Part shown: positions 35,820 to 46,825 of the stretch, piece by piece
Numbering within the stretch: the stretch's first letter is position 1
How the letters are laid out: the number at the start of each line of letters is the position of its first letter
From: Endomychus coccineus
Taxonomy: Eukaryota; Arthropoda; Insecta; Coleoptera; Endomychidae
Direction of reading: 5' to 3'
NCBI GenBank assembly: GCA_958510875.1
Contig: CAUEHT010000005.1
Coordinates: 1 to 64,000, forward strand
DNA length: 64,000 bases
The notes under the pieces: generated by a model
Databases searched by the model: none
Told to the model about the DNA's origin: nothing
The model's input: only the letters and a program-made list of their open reading frames with translations
Program-made: the position numbers and the translations under genes

Positions 35820-36529
35820 GGAGGACCCACTAACTTAGGGGTTCGATTGAACGGACAACAGCGCACTTTATGCATAGACACCGGATCTGCGCTCTCTCTC
35901 TTTTAAAAGAAAGTAGCGTACCAAGCGAGGCAGTATCCCTGCCCGGCACGATTCGCTTGGTAGACATTTCTGGAAAAGAGATGACCTCTTCCGCCCTGGT
36001 CCAATGCCAGGTTGAATATAAAAGATTGCGGCCCCACCTGTTGCAAGACTGGGTGGTGGTTAAAAACCTTCCACTACATGCAGACGGGATTTTGGGCACA
36101 GACTTTTTGAACAAGTGCGGAGCCATCATTGACTATGCTCGTAACACCATCAAGATTAGAGGAATAACTACGCCACTTGTTATGGATGTGCCCTATAAAC
36201 GGCCAAGTCAGGTGCTGGTGGCACCAAAACCGACAACGCCTAGTACTATCGCCACCCCGCTCGCTAAGTCAAAGCCTCAACAACCGCCGGTTCCTTCAAC
36301 CTCAAAAGGAATGCCATGCAGACCCTCTCGTTACTCTGAACCACCACCGGTAAAACCAACGTACGCCCAGGTAGCTTCACTGCCTCGGCCCAAACCCTCC
36401 GATAGGTCCCTCCCATTGCATAAACCTCCACATATCACGGAAATCAGTAAAGGCGATACACCGAAAGGCACGCGCAGGAATTCCGAAGCGAAACCGCCCT
36501 CCACACGGCTATGTCACGTAAGTTTATGA
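35820..36529 (+). pseudogene. Gypsy aspartic protease and linker
   Basis: The catalytic DTG is readable at about 35870-35890 (LCIDTGSALSL) in one frame. After a frameshift in the CTCTTTTAAAAG stretch the frame continues (GTIRLVDISGKEM, then the ADGILGTDFLNKCGAIID flap and C-terminal region typical of retropepsins). A proline-rich linker follows (about 36190-36500). Linked to the RT frame by a stop/start region at 36529-36533. Confidence 0.7.
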
Positions 36530-36532
36530 GAG

Positions 36533-38300
36533 ATGGAATCTATACCTCCTCGAAGTGAAATCGAATGTTGGGGTAAGGTAGTAGGTCAAAAACCTACGGG
36601 AGAACTAGGAATGATTGAAGCCTTAAGTAAAGACCTGGAAGTGGGAGTACTGATCGCCAACGCGGTAGTACCATTCACCAAGAAAGTGAGAATTCGTCTC
36701 ATGAATTTGAACAACTACGCGGTCCGACTAAGGGCAAAAACTGTGTTGGGCACCCTATCTACTGGAGTGGAAGTTTTAAGTAAGACTCAGAAGCAGGTCG
36801 AACCGGCTCGTCCGGCTCAGTTATGGTGTAGACCAGATTGGGAAGACCGAGAAACAGGGAATTCAGACGCAGTGGATTTGTCTCATCTACCGAAGGACCC
36901 CCAAGCCTTAGTCAGAGCCTTTCTCAAAAGATATCACCACATCTTTTGTGGTGAGAACGAGATCCTATCCAGCACTGATCTTGTGAAACATCGACGAATA
37001 ATCACCGAAAATGTACCTCCCATCTCGAAAGCCCCTTATCGAGTACCTTTCCATACTAGGGATGAACTGAGGAAGGAAATCGATCGGCTACTGGACGATA
37101 AGATAATAAGGGAGTCAAAAAATCCATGGAGCGCTCCTGTAGTTATGGTAAGACGGAAGCAGCCCGACGGCTCTATGAAGATCCGACTTTGCATCGATTA
37201 TAGGGCTCTTAACGCCGTGACTAAAAAGGACTACTACCCGCTCCCTCTCATAGAAGAGCTACTGGAACAATTCGGAGAGGCCAGTCTGTTCAGCGTGTTT
37301 GATGTAGCCTCGGCCTATCATCAAATAAAAATGGAAACTTCGGACATCGAAAAAACGGCTTTCAGCACTATGGATGGTCACTATGAGTTTCTGCGTATGC
37401 CTTTCGGGTTGTCCAATAGCCCTAGTACTTTTGCTCGCTTTATTAACACCGCAATGGCCGGTCTGAACCATCTCATCTGCAGCGTATATCTGGACGATAT
37501 CATCACTTATAGTGCCGACGATGTGACCGAACATCTACGACGACTGGCCCTAGTTTTCGATCGCTTAGCGGAAGCCAACATAAAGTTAAAACCTAGTAAG
37601 TGTCACATGTTGAAACCAAAAGTAACCTACTTAGGCCACGAAATTTCCAAGGCGGGTGTAAGCCCTTTAACCGACAAGGTGGAAGCTATCAAGGATTTTC
37701 CCATTCCCAGTAAGGTAAAAGAGGTGCGAGGATTTTTAGGCTTGGTAGGATGGTATAAGAAGTTTATCCCGAACTTCGCTGAGCTAGTTGCCCCGCTTAC
37801 GGAGTTAACCAAGAAGGACGTGAAGTTCATAATCACGGAACAGGTGCTGGGGTCCATTAACAGCTTAAAGGAGGCCTTGACCTCGGAAAGCGTGCTGATC
37901 CATCCTTATTTTAAGGAACCGTTCATCCTATCAACGGATGCGTCAGGAACAGGGATCGCCGCAGTGCTGAGCCAAAAGGTCGATGGGCACGAACGGCCTG
38001 TAGCTTTTGCGAGCAGGAAATTGACCGGCGCGGAGACCAGGTACACGGTCACTGAATTGGAATGCCTCGCAGTTGTATTTGGAGTGAGGCAGTACAGGTG
38101 TTTCCTGTATGGAAAGAAATTTGAGGTAGTAACGGACCACATTTCCCTCAAGTGGCTGTTGTCACTGAAGGATCCCACCTCAAGATTGGGACGGTGGTCG
38201 ATCTTGCTGTCGGAGTACGACATAGAGATCATACATCGACCTGGGAGGAAGCACGGGAACGTAGACGCCTTAAGTCAGGTCTACGAAAGCCCGGACTGGG
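36533..38300 (+). CDS. Gypsy reverse transcriptase and RNase H
   Basis: Continuous frame. RT: NPWSAPVVMVRRKQPDGSMK, RLCIDYRALNAVT, SVFDVASAYHQI (first catalytic Asp), FGLSNSPSTFARF, SVYLDDIITYS (the YxDD box). RNase H: FILSTDASGTGIAAVLSQ (Asp), TELECLAVVFGVRQYR (Glu), FEVVTDHISLKWLL (Asp), then IIHRPGRKHGNVDALSQ. Copies the element RNA and removes the RNA strand. The same open frame runs straight on into the macro domain. All catalytic residues are intact, in contrast to the flanking domains. Confidence 0.9.
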
Positions 38301-38339
38301 ACTTTGAAATGGACAGATGTCTAAAGGACATAGCAGGAA

Positions 38340-38800
38340 AGCAGATCGGGGGTAAATCAGTGGATAACGTTGAAGGAGATCTGCTTAAAGCCCCAGAGAA
38401 ATTCGCTTTGGCTCACTGTGTGGGTGCGGATTTCGGCATGTCCCAGGGAGTTGCCCTACAATTTCGGGAGGCTTTTGGAAACACCTACCTGCTGAAGAAA
38501 CAGAATAAGAAGGTGGGAGAGGTTGCCAGTATGGAAGTCCAAGGGCGCCTCACGTTACATATGATCACCAAGGACAAAAGCACCGATAAGACCACGGAAA
38601 GATCCGTGTTCCAAGCCCTCTGGAACCTTAGGCAGTTATGTTTGGAAAAAAGGGGTTTTATGGTTAGCCATGCCACGAATCGCGTGCGGATTAGACGGGT
38701 TAGATTGGGGAGTCATCGGACCAATGATAGAGTGGATGTTCGATCACACGCCCATAAAGGTTAGGATCCATGTGTTGGACAGGTCGAAGACTGCGGAAAG
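38340..38800 (+). pseudogene. Macro domain (TARG1/OARD1-like) inside Gypsy pol
   Basis: In frame after RNase H comes VEGDLLKAPEKFALAHCVGA, then a GxG-type FGMSQGVALQFREAFG, KVGEVASMEVQGRLTLHMI with TKDKSTDKTT, and a helix ALWNLRQLCLEK. After a frameshift near 38655 the other frame continues MPRIACGLDGLDWGVIGPMI and KVRIHVL. This is the full order of the TARG1/OARD1 ADP-ribosyl-acceptor hydrolase macro domain (GDL, AHCVSAD, MPRIGCGLDGL). The ITK lysine and GLDGLDW aspartate, at the positions of that family's catalytic pair, are present. It lies between RNase H and integrase. Function in the element is unknown. Confidence 0.85.
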
Positions 38801-39360
38801 AACGGGAATATGTCTTACCGCGCAGGATAGGGGCAGGTGCTGTGTCCAATTGGTAAAGGATTTAGAGATATGTTTGACAAGCACCGAGTTAGAACCTATA
38901 TGGGATGGGGCAGATATAGTGGTAGCACAGAAAAAGGACAAGTTTTGTGCCCAAGTAGTGAGGGACTTAGACCCCGAGTCAGGGGAGGGTAACGGATACC
39001 GATTGTCCCAGAGTAGTGTTTTGTATCAGTTAGCGGACAACGGATCCGAGCGGCTCGTCATACCCCAGAGTTGGGTACCGACACGACTACCACGATGTGG
39101 CGTACATCGGCCACCCAGAGCAGTATAAAACTTGGCGGTTGATGCGTCAGAGACATAAGGAGGTACTGCGGAAGATGCCACCGGTGTAACCAACAGAAAA
39201 CGTCAACTCATTTAGGAAAGGCACCCTTACAAAGATTTACTGAAGTATGCGAGCCTTTCGAGAGGACAGCAATGGATATTGTGGGGCCGTTGGTGAGGTC
39301 CGATAATAAAAATCGGTACATGCTTACTTTCCAGGATCACTTTACCAAGTATGATGATGA
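38801..39360 (+). pseudogene. Gypsy linker and truncated integrase
   Basis: The frame from 38670 continues past the macro domain through a linker to about 39075 (LVIPQSWVP), then shifts. Integrase zinc-binding pieces follow (a HDVAYIGHPEQY-like stretch and MPPxCHRCNQQK), then AMDIVGPL with the first catalytic aspartate at about 39270 and YMLTFQDHFTKY. At about 39350 the core breaks off; the second Asp and the Glu are missing, replaced by a short piece resembling the integrase C-terminus. An internal deletion of several hundred bases is inferred. Confidence 0.7.
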
Positions 39361-40576
39361 TGGAAAACCCGTTCCTACTAGACATGAGGAACAGTTACAA
39401 ACCGGTAACCTGTTCATGTTACGTCACACGCCGCGATCTTTATAAAAGCCGGCCCATTTCATAGCTAAAGGGGACTCACTTGCCAGACCAGCACCGAGAT
39501 TGACCTGCCGTAATCCAAACAACCCGAAGGCGTTGTGCAAATCCGAGAGATAGAAAGTGAGTATTAATTGCCGTATAAAATCCATTCAAGTTATTGAATT
39601 AACATTCCAGTATATAAGTCCGATTTCAAATTCGAACTTTGTTAATAAATTCAATAGTCTACAAAACAATCCTGGTAGCTTGGACGAATACGATTCAGCT
39701 CCTGCAAATTGTTTTTCTAGAGACTAAGTTAGAATATTGCCGAGACCGATTTGTAGAATTGTGAATAAACTCACAGTCGAAACCGCCGGAAAGATCAATC
39801 CTGGTAGCTTGGACGAATACGATTCAGCTCCTGCGAATTGTTTTTCTAGAGACTAAGTTAGAATATTGCCCGAGATCGATTTGTAGAATTGTGAATAAAT
39901 TCACAGCCGAAACCGCCGGAAAAATCAATCCTGGTAGCTTGGACGAATACGATTCAGCTCCTGCGAATTGATTTCAGGGGCTACGTTGTGATGCTTTCCG
40001 AGACCGACGTGTGAAATTATTAAGTCAGTCATAGCCGAAGATCAACGCACAAATCAACCTAGTCCGTAATGCCCCGCTCAGTAAGAAATTACGTCTGAAA
40101 TACAGGTCGGAGTGAACATACGTTCCACGCTCCGTCGAAGTTAAAAGTGTACTAAATATTTAGATTGTCGCGATTCATTTCTAGACCTAGGGCCAAAAAC
40201 TTGTCTATCATCTCACGCAGATGGTGGAAACTCCCGGCGCTAACCGACGATAGGAAACCATCTAATTAGCGAGTTATTTTATACACGGAAAACGAACACA
40301 TGAAACGGCCTGTTCTGAGCCACATTTTGTAAATAGATTGTACGTAGAAAGTGTAAATATACCGAATGTAAATAGGGATAATTAATAAACTTAGTTGAAC
40401 AAGAAATATCTGTTTTATTTGGCAATCAACACGGAAGAGGAATAGCAATTTTGAAACCTATATGAAAAGGGAACCTGGACCCTCAAGAAACCCGAGCAGG
40501 TCAGTTACTGTCATAAGAGGACAGTAAGTGACAACCTCCCCCACTTGTAATTAACCATTCAAGCGAAAGGAGGTTA
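39361..40576 (+). other. 3' untranslated region with a 129-130 bp tandem repeat
   Basis: CAATCCTGGTAGCTTGGACG begins at 39667, 39796 and 39926. Units 1 and 2 are nearly identical; unit 3 diverges in its second half (to about 40060). No gene. Upstream of the 3' LTR lies AAAGGAGG (about 40564-40571), a plausible polypurine tract. Confidence 0.75.
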
Positions 40577-40645
40577 CAATATAACTGTTTTCTTTTTACT
40601 CAAAGTAATTTATTTCATTCAAATCAATTTTTTATCCTTATTATA

Positions 40646-41370
40646 GAATCAAATCAAACCGAACTGGAAAATAATTATTTGTATATAATTCGACAATTGA
40701 AAAAGAATAATATAATAATCTTTGGATTAGAAGTACCAGAAGAAGATCTTATTCAAAATACAATTAACAAGCTCAATGAATTGTTAAACATTGATATCAG
40801 AGTAACTGATATTAACGATCTGTATAAATTAGGAAAAGGTGCAAAGAAACCCATAATAGTACAATTTATTTCACACCAGACTAAACAACTAATTTTCAGC
40901 AAACGGCAAAACCTAAAAAATACCCAAATTTATATAAACAATGATTTATGTAAGGCAGACTTAGAAAGGGAAAAAATATTAAGATCTCATTTGAATAAAG
41001 CGCGATCACAAAATTAAATGCATATATTAAAAAAGGAAAACTTGTCGTAAATGGCGAAATTTACAGTCCCGATAAACTAGAGAAAATCGAGTCAACTGAA
41101 GTTAATATAGATAAACCCAACAGTGCTCCAGCAACTCCAAATCCGATATCAAGAGGAAAGAATTTACGGAAAGAATTTAATTTTGAGCAAAACGAAACCG
41201 ACTCGGACGACGAAGTTTTCGAGAATATAAACCTCAAATCTAAGGAGCAAGCAACGAGTAGCTTGAAGAAAAAAACACAATCATCCACCAGTAGCCAGAA
41301 CAAAGACCCAAAATCGCGATCCCACCTGAAGAGTTGTGCGTATGGTGAAAAAGGAATGAATAAAAATTAA
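40646..41370 (+). pseudogene. LINE ORF1, RNA-binding type
   Basis: The open frame begins at the truncated 5' end and includes NNIIIFGLEVPEEDL, NINKLNELLNIDI-like and KKPIIVQFISHQTKQ, an RRM-plus-C-terminal-domain arrangement like L1-type ORF1 chaperones. A frameshift near 41015 moves the rest (KGKLVVNGEIYSPDKL, then a Lys/Ser-rich tail) into the next frame, ending near 41370. Confidence 0.6.
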
Positions 41371-41717
41371 CTTAATAAAAAAAAACAATTTAATAAAACA
41401 AAAGAATAAGAAGTAAAACTAACATAGCTAGAGCACTAAAAGCATTTCAACAAATTCTATTACAAAATGAATTTTGACACAAAATCCTTATAATCCTGAA
41501 ATCTCAAACGTCTTGAAGCATCCCTTTGTAATCTCTAATGTAACCTATCCGAGGCCTACCAGTGTGTGTGTTAAATCGCCATGATCGGCCCCTTGGCTTG
41601 AAGATTCTCCCTGTCTAAATATCCCTTTCCTTATTTAAATTATCACATCACAGTTTTCTTATTCACCTTATATAAACAACTGTAAAATTCATAATAATAT
41701 AATTAAGTAATACATCC

Positions 41718-44675
41718 ATGGACCAATACTTGAGGGATTTTACTGTACCTATAATAAAAACTGAAAACGTAAGCAATGCAATCGAATGCAAAGCAGTTTT
41801 AGAAATTAACGCAAGTCAACAAAATTTTAAAATATTGCACAATAATATCCGGAGCTTAAATAAGAACTTCGACGAATTAAAAATATTCTTGGAACAGGTT
41901 AAAATTTCTTTTGACTGTATAGTACTTTCAGAAACCTACACCATCCCCGATCTAAATCTTCATAAATTAGAAGGGTACAATACAATTTATAGTGAAAGCT
42001 GCACAAACAAAAACGACGGCACAATAATATACGTAAAAGAAAATTTCAAAACCACACACCAATTAATCAATATAGGAGACTTAGCACTAATAGATATCAT
42101 TATTGAGGTAAGCCACAAAAAAATAAATGTAATTGCTATGTACAGACCCCCATCAACCAATGTCAACGAGTTCAATCAAGCTCTCGAAAATTTCCTACAA
42201 CACAAAATTCTAAGCTCGGATTATCAATTTTGGATAGGGGACATAAACATTGACATTTTGACGGAGAAAAATGATATCTCTGCGCATAACTATATGAATA
42301 TTTTAGGACAATACGGCTTCCAGTCATTAATAAATGATTATACCAGAGTGCACAACAACTCCAAAACGTGCTTAGACCATATATTCGTAAAAAGTGTATC
42401 CTCAGACATTGAAGATCTAGTGCTGCCACTAATTATAAAAACTTCAATAACTGACCACTACATTGTCTGTTGCCAATTACTAATACCAGGGTGTCCGAAC
42501 CATAATAATAAAAAATTCGTAACCTATACAAAAACTAACCAAAAAACACTTAAAACCGAAATTAATAAAATAAACTGGACAGAAACAATGAGTCTAACAA
42601 ACGCTAAAGACAAGGTCGATTCATTAATAAACATACTACAGGAATTGATAAAAAGATCCACGTATACTTATAGAAAAAAAATTTCGAAACGCAAATCTTG
42701 GGTGACACAAGGCATTGTAACATCAATTAATCACAAGGACAAATTATCAAAACAAATGAAGAAAGACCACGAAAATGAAGAACTTAAAAAGGAATTTAAA
42801 ACTTATAGAAATAAACTGACAGACTTGATAAGATATGCAAAAAGGAATTATTATCAGTCACAAATAAAGATAAACCAAAATACCAACAAAAATCTATGGA
42901 ATACGGTGAATAAAATGTGTGGTTCAAACAAAAAAAGAAAAGATGATATAAATAGAATTAAAGAAGATAATTTAGTAATTACAGGAACCCAATCAATTAC
43001 AAATGCGTTCAACGAATATTTTACGAAGATTGGTAAAAGTATGGCCGACAAAATACAAAAACCTCTGGAATATAAAGAGAAAAAAAACATATTATCAAAT
43101 TCTATATACCTTGAACCAACAACTCCTGAAGAAATTGAGAAAATAATAGACGAACTGAAGAATAAAAAGGCGACTGGAGTTGACAACATCACACCAGAAA
43201 TTTTAAAATTAATTAGAAAAAAAATATCAATTCCGCTAACTCACATCATTAATATAATATTAGAAACAGGAGATTTTCCATCATCACTGAAAATATCTAT
43301 AGTTAAACCAATTTTCAAGTCTGGAAACACAGAAGCACTCATCAATTATCGACCGATATCTCTGATATCTAATATATCAAAGATTGTTGAGAAGGTACTA
43401 AAAGTAAGAATCACGACATTCCTAGAAAAGTACAAAATTATATCGACCAGGCAGTTTGGATTTCGTCAAAAGATGTCTACACAAGATGCTATGCTTTTCC
43501 TGACAGATAAAATTTACAAGAATCTAGATGAACAGAAGAAGGTTCTAGGTGTTTTTATAGATTTATCTAAAGCTTTCGACTCAGTCAGTCATAAGGAATT
43601 GTTAGATACTTTAGAAAATATCGGTTTTAGAGATACCGCACACAAATTAATGACAAATTATCTCACAAATAGATCACAATGTGTAGAAATTAATAAACAT
43701 AGAAGCGAATACGAAACTTCCGAATATGGAATACCACAAGGCACAATTTTAGGGCCAATATTGTTCAACATCTATGTTAACAATATATTCTCACTTGATA
43801 CGAAAGGAGTAATTTTCAGTTTCGCAGACGATACAGCAATTCTATATGTAGGAGATACATGGACTACCTTAAAACAGGACGCGGAGGCAGATCTTAATAT
43901 AATTAAGACATGGTTTGATTATAAACTACTTACCATAAACTTTAATAAGACGGTAGCACTACCATTTGCTTCACAAAAAAATCATCTACCGCAATTTACA
44001 GAGCTCAAATTAGACAATTTTGCAATCCAATGTTCATTACAAACTAAATATCTGGGCATAATTCTAGACTCTCACCTACGATGGAATGCACATATAACTC
44101 ACATCATAAAAAAACTTCGATGCATCGTTCATAAATTTAAATACTTGAAAGATATACTCGACATTAATCAGCTTCGAACGTTATATCATTCCTTAGTGGA
44201 ATCACATTTGAAATATGGCATCCTATCGTGGGGAGGAGTTAACGCATCATATTTGAACGCACTGGAAGTTCTTCAAAAGCGCTTTTTGAAAATTATATAT
44301 AATAAAAAGAATACTTATAGTAGCGATGACCTGTATAGAGAAACTAAAATAATGGACCTACGTCAACTTTTTTACTTTGAAATAGTACGGAAACAAAACC
44401 TAAGAAAACACTTGTTAAAATTCAACGAACACCAATATGAAACAAGAAATAGATATACTTACTACTTACCGCCAACAGTGAATAAAACAGTAGGACAGCG
44501 CAGCTATAATTATCTAGGACCAAAAATAATTTCAAACTTGCCAAAAGAAATAAAAAGAATAAATAACGTCAAATTATTAAACAAAAAACTAAAGGAATAT
44601 ATCTTTCAGAAACCTAGATCCCATATCCACAATGAAATTGACATGAAAAATCGCATCCCAGTAGTTCGGGAATAG
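41718..44675 (+). CDS. LINE ORF2: endonuclease and reverse transcriptase, 985 aa, intact
   Basis: Residues about 30-260 form an apurinic-like endonuclease (ILHNNIRSLNKNFDEL, VLSETYT, WIGDINIDIL, CLDHIFV, ITDHYIV). RT about 480-760: KKATGVDNITPEIL, INYRPISLISNISKI, GVFIDLSKAFDSVSH (first Asp), GIPQGTILGPILFNIYVNN, FSFADDTAILY (the xADD box), LGIILDSHLRWNAH. The C-terminal region of about 200 residues has conserved Arg/Tyr positions and no RNase H. All catalytic motifs are present with no stop, so the protein could be functional, although ORF1 of this copy is truncated. Confidence 0.92.
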   Translation: MDQYLRDFTVPIIKTENVSNAIECKAVLEINASQQNFKILHNNIRSLNKNFDELKIFLEQVKISFDCIVLSETYTIPDLNLHKLEGYNTIYSESCTNKNDGTIIYVKENFKTTHQLINIGDLALIDIIIEVSHKKINVIAMYRPPSTNVNEFNQALENFLQHKILSSDYQFWIGDINIDILTEKNDISAHNYMNILGQYGFQSLINDYTRVHNNSKTCLDHIFVKSVSSDIEDLVLPLIIKTSITDHYIVCCQLLIPGCPNHNNKKFVTYTKTNQKTLKTEINKINWTETMSLTNAKDKVDSLINILQELIKRSTYTYRKKISKRKSWVTQGIVTSINHKDKLSKQMKKDHENEELKKEFKTYRNKLTDLIRYAKRNYYQSQIKINQNTNKNLWNTVNKMCGSNKKRKDDINRIKEDNLVITGTQSITNAFNEYFTKIGKSMADKIQKPLEYKEKKNILSNSIYLEPTTPEEIEKIIDELKNKKATGVDNITPEILKLIRKKISIPLTHIINIILETGDFPSSLKISIVKPIFKSGNTEALINYRPISLISNISKIVEKVLKVRITTFLEKYKIISTRQFGFRQKMSTQDAMLFLTDKIYKNLDEQKKVLGVFIDLSKAFDSVSHKELLDTLENIGFRDTAHKLMTNYLTNRSQCVEINKHRSEYETSEYGIPQGTILGPILFNIYVNNIFSLDTKGVIFSFADDTAILYVGDTWTTLKQDAEADLNIIKTWFDYKLLTINFNKTVALPFASQKNHLPQFTELKLDNFAIQCSLQTKYLGIILDSHLRWNAHITHIIKKLRCIVHKFKYLKDILDINQLRTLYHSLVESHLKYGILSWGGVNASYLNALEVLQKRFLKIIYNKKNTYSSDDLYRETKIMDLRQLFYFEIVRKQNLRKHLLKFNEHQYETRNRYTYYLPPTVNKTVGQRSYNYLGPKIISNLPKEIKRINNVKLLNKKLKEYIFQKPRSHIHNEIDMKNRIPVVRE

Positions 44676-44998
44676 TATATTTTCTGATAACCGCATATAC
44701 TCTCGTTCGGAAAACGGTATATAAAAAGTTAAGTGTCCCTGCCTATTCTTAATGATTTATCTACTTGTTCAGAGTATTAAACTAATTTAAATTGAACGAA
44801 AATGTATTAAATTAATTATGTAAATACTTAAAACTAATTTATTTCATTGTTATATTTAGCTCACACAAGATTTAATCTTAAAGAGCACCATGTACCTTAT
44901 TTTACTTAGAATTTGTTAATAGTATTATATTAGTTCTATTGTAATTTCTATCTAAGTAAATAAAGATTTATTATTATTATTATTATTATTATTATAGT
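44676..44998 (+). other. LINE 3' UTR and (ATT)n tail
   Basis: AT-rich, non-coding, with TAAATAAAGATTTATT followed by the ATT repeat. Confidence 0.7.
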
Positions 44999-46825
44999 TA
45001 CTTTCATTTACTCAAAATCATTCAAAGCATCAATTTTGAGAACTTACATTTTACTTCAATATCATTTGCTTGAAGCCTTTTATTTAGTGAATGTTGTTTG
45101 GTAACTAGAATCTAAACAAATATAACCTGTAAAAGAATTGTGGAGAAAGGTCATTGTTAAATTGTTGATAGAAATCTAAAGTAATTTGATATTTTGGAGA
45201 ATTTCCCTCAACGATTAGACAATTTGATCTGGGAGCGAGAGAGAACTAGCTCCGGGGTGTATTTTTAACTCAACAAAAAGACGTCGCGTAATACATTTTG
45301 TGAAGGCCGTGAGGTGTAAGCTTAAGTGATAATAGTTTACCCTGTGGATTAAGGAGTATTACAGCAGGGTAAGTGTTAAAAGAAAAAGCTATTTAGTCTC
45401 AAAGTGTTCAAGCAAAAATTCTGAGGTCAGCACGCCCCTTTCTCGTTTTTGTGTTGGTTTATAGAGGATAGTAAACATTAATAGAGTATTTTGATTCATT
45501 AGAAGTGTATTGATCCATCTGCCGAACTTCTCACAATTTGTAGTGAATATAGGCGTCCTACTTAAGATAGGTATAATTGGGATCCTTCAACGAGGATCAT
45601 CATTGGGCTGAAATTAGGGTTATTAGATTCATAATTAGTTGGGGGTCTGTTAGGAAGAATCATTGATTAAATATTGCTATAAGGGTATTTTATTTAGGAA
45701 TTGAAGGGTTCTTAAAACCCCTATTGAGACCCTGTACCTCAAGGACAGGGAGAGCTAGCCATACGCTGCGAATTTGAGTGTAATTGTTTAAGTTTATCTT
45801 GGAAACTAGTTTTTCATTATATTGATTATTTTGTTGTATCAATTTACTAGATCAACAAATACAAAGCGAACCAGGTAGTTGTGGATAAGGCATCAGGGCT
45901 ATTTATTTAGAGAATCACCCTTCTGGAATCTCAACCTTACTACCAGTGGCCCCTTTGGTCCACTTCAAAAAACCTTTAGTTACTTATCCATCAGATTGGT
46001 ACATTAAAAAAAATAAGGTTAGTCCCCAAAGAAACAACTCTCTGGCTACGTTACATCAGGCGAATCAATGATTCACTGATTGATCATTCCTGATAAAGTT
46101 TTATCAATTTCTGTCATAACTATTTCACCATTCAGAAAACTTGCACCAAATTAATTTCGTTTATTTAATTTTTATTTATTGTTAACTATTTTTCATATTT
46201 CCACAGTGTGTTTATATGTATGGGACTTAGTGTATATATCTGTGTGATTATTATCTTTTGTATACGATTAATATTACCCCAATATACAACTTATACTGTT
46301 TGCCTTGTTCTTCATTGATACACCATCCCTTAAATAACGTTATAGTGGAATAGAATAATTGACATTCCGAGCATCTTCAGCAACGTGAAGATTTCACACT
46401 AGTATAGTTATACTTCGGCCAGGAAAGGCCCGCTACTGAACAATTCTATACCAAGTTCTACTGGAGGGGAACTCCTTCGAGATTAGTTTCGTTCCCTGGA
46501 CTATTCTCTAAAACATATCAAAAGGGAATTGGTGGCAGCTGAATTTAATTCATTCTACCAACGACAGGGCACCCCTCGTAGTGTAACCCTGTAATTTACA
46601 CTTTCCGCAACCCTCGAGTTGCATAAAAGGGTAGCTATCCTAGCATAGTTACAATAAGGTTTCCACTCTCCGTAGCATCATATGATCCCATAAGGCTTTG
46701 ACCTGAGGGAACAGTAAACAAACCTAACCTAGTAATACCCTGAGCAGGATTTGGACTGCCTGGCTTGTGTGAAAGAACATCATAAATAAGTTTATCAAAT
46801 TGCTCCCAAAAAACCACTCAGAATC

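Larger units (their letters stand above)
40643..44998 (+). mobile_element. LINE inserted in the Gypsy 3' LTR; (ATT)n tail
   Basis: 5' truncated within ORF1, with an intact ORF2, a 3' UTR and a tail of repeated ATT (about 44965-44994). Jockey/CR1-group by ORF2. It is the youngest-looking element in the window because its long ORF2 has no stop. Confidence 0.85.
32095..46816 (+). mobile_element. Gypsy-type LTR retrotransposon carrying a macro domain, split by a LINE
   Basis: Order: 5' LTR, leader, gag (34890-35570), protease (about 35830-36140), reverse transcriptase and RNase H (36900-38275), macro domain (38370-38790), integrase remnant (39040-39350), tandem repeats (39667-40060), a purine-rich AAAGGAGG at about 40564-40571, and a 3' LTR interrupted by a LINE (40643-44998). 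Stops and frameshifts in gag, protease, the macro domain and integrase mark it as dead. Confidence 0.85.
40577..46816 (+). repeat. 3' LTR of the Gypsy element, interrupted by a LINE
   Basis: 40577-40642 and 44999-46816 together match the 5' LTR at 32095-33977. The break falls between TTTTTATC and the following TACTTTCATT block, which are nearly adjacent in the intact LTR, so the LINE is the later insertion. Confidence 0.8.

Noticed and set aside
39667..40060. CRISPR or satellite array
   Set aside because: Three tandem units without spacers, internal to the Gypsy element; better seen as an element-internal repeat.
42854..43192. Antisense open frames across the LINE ORF2
   Set aside because: Shadows of the intact sense gene.
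46635..46817. Minus-strand 60-codon open frame
   Set aside because: Lies in the LTR and is not preserved as a conserved frame in the other LTR.
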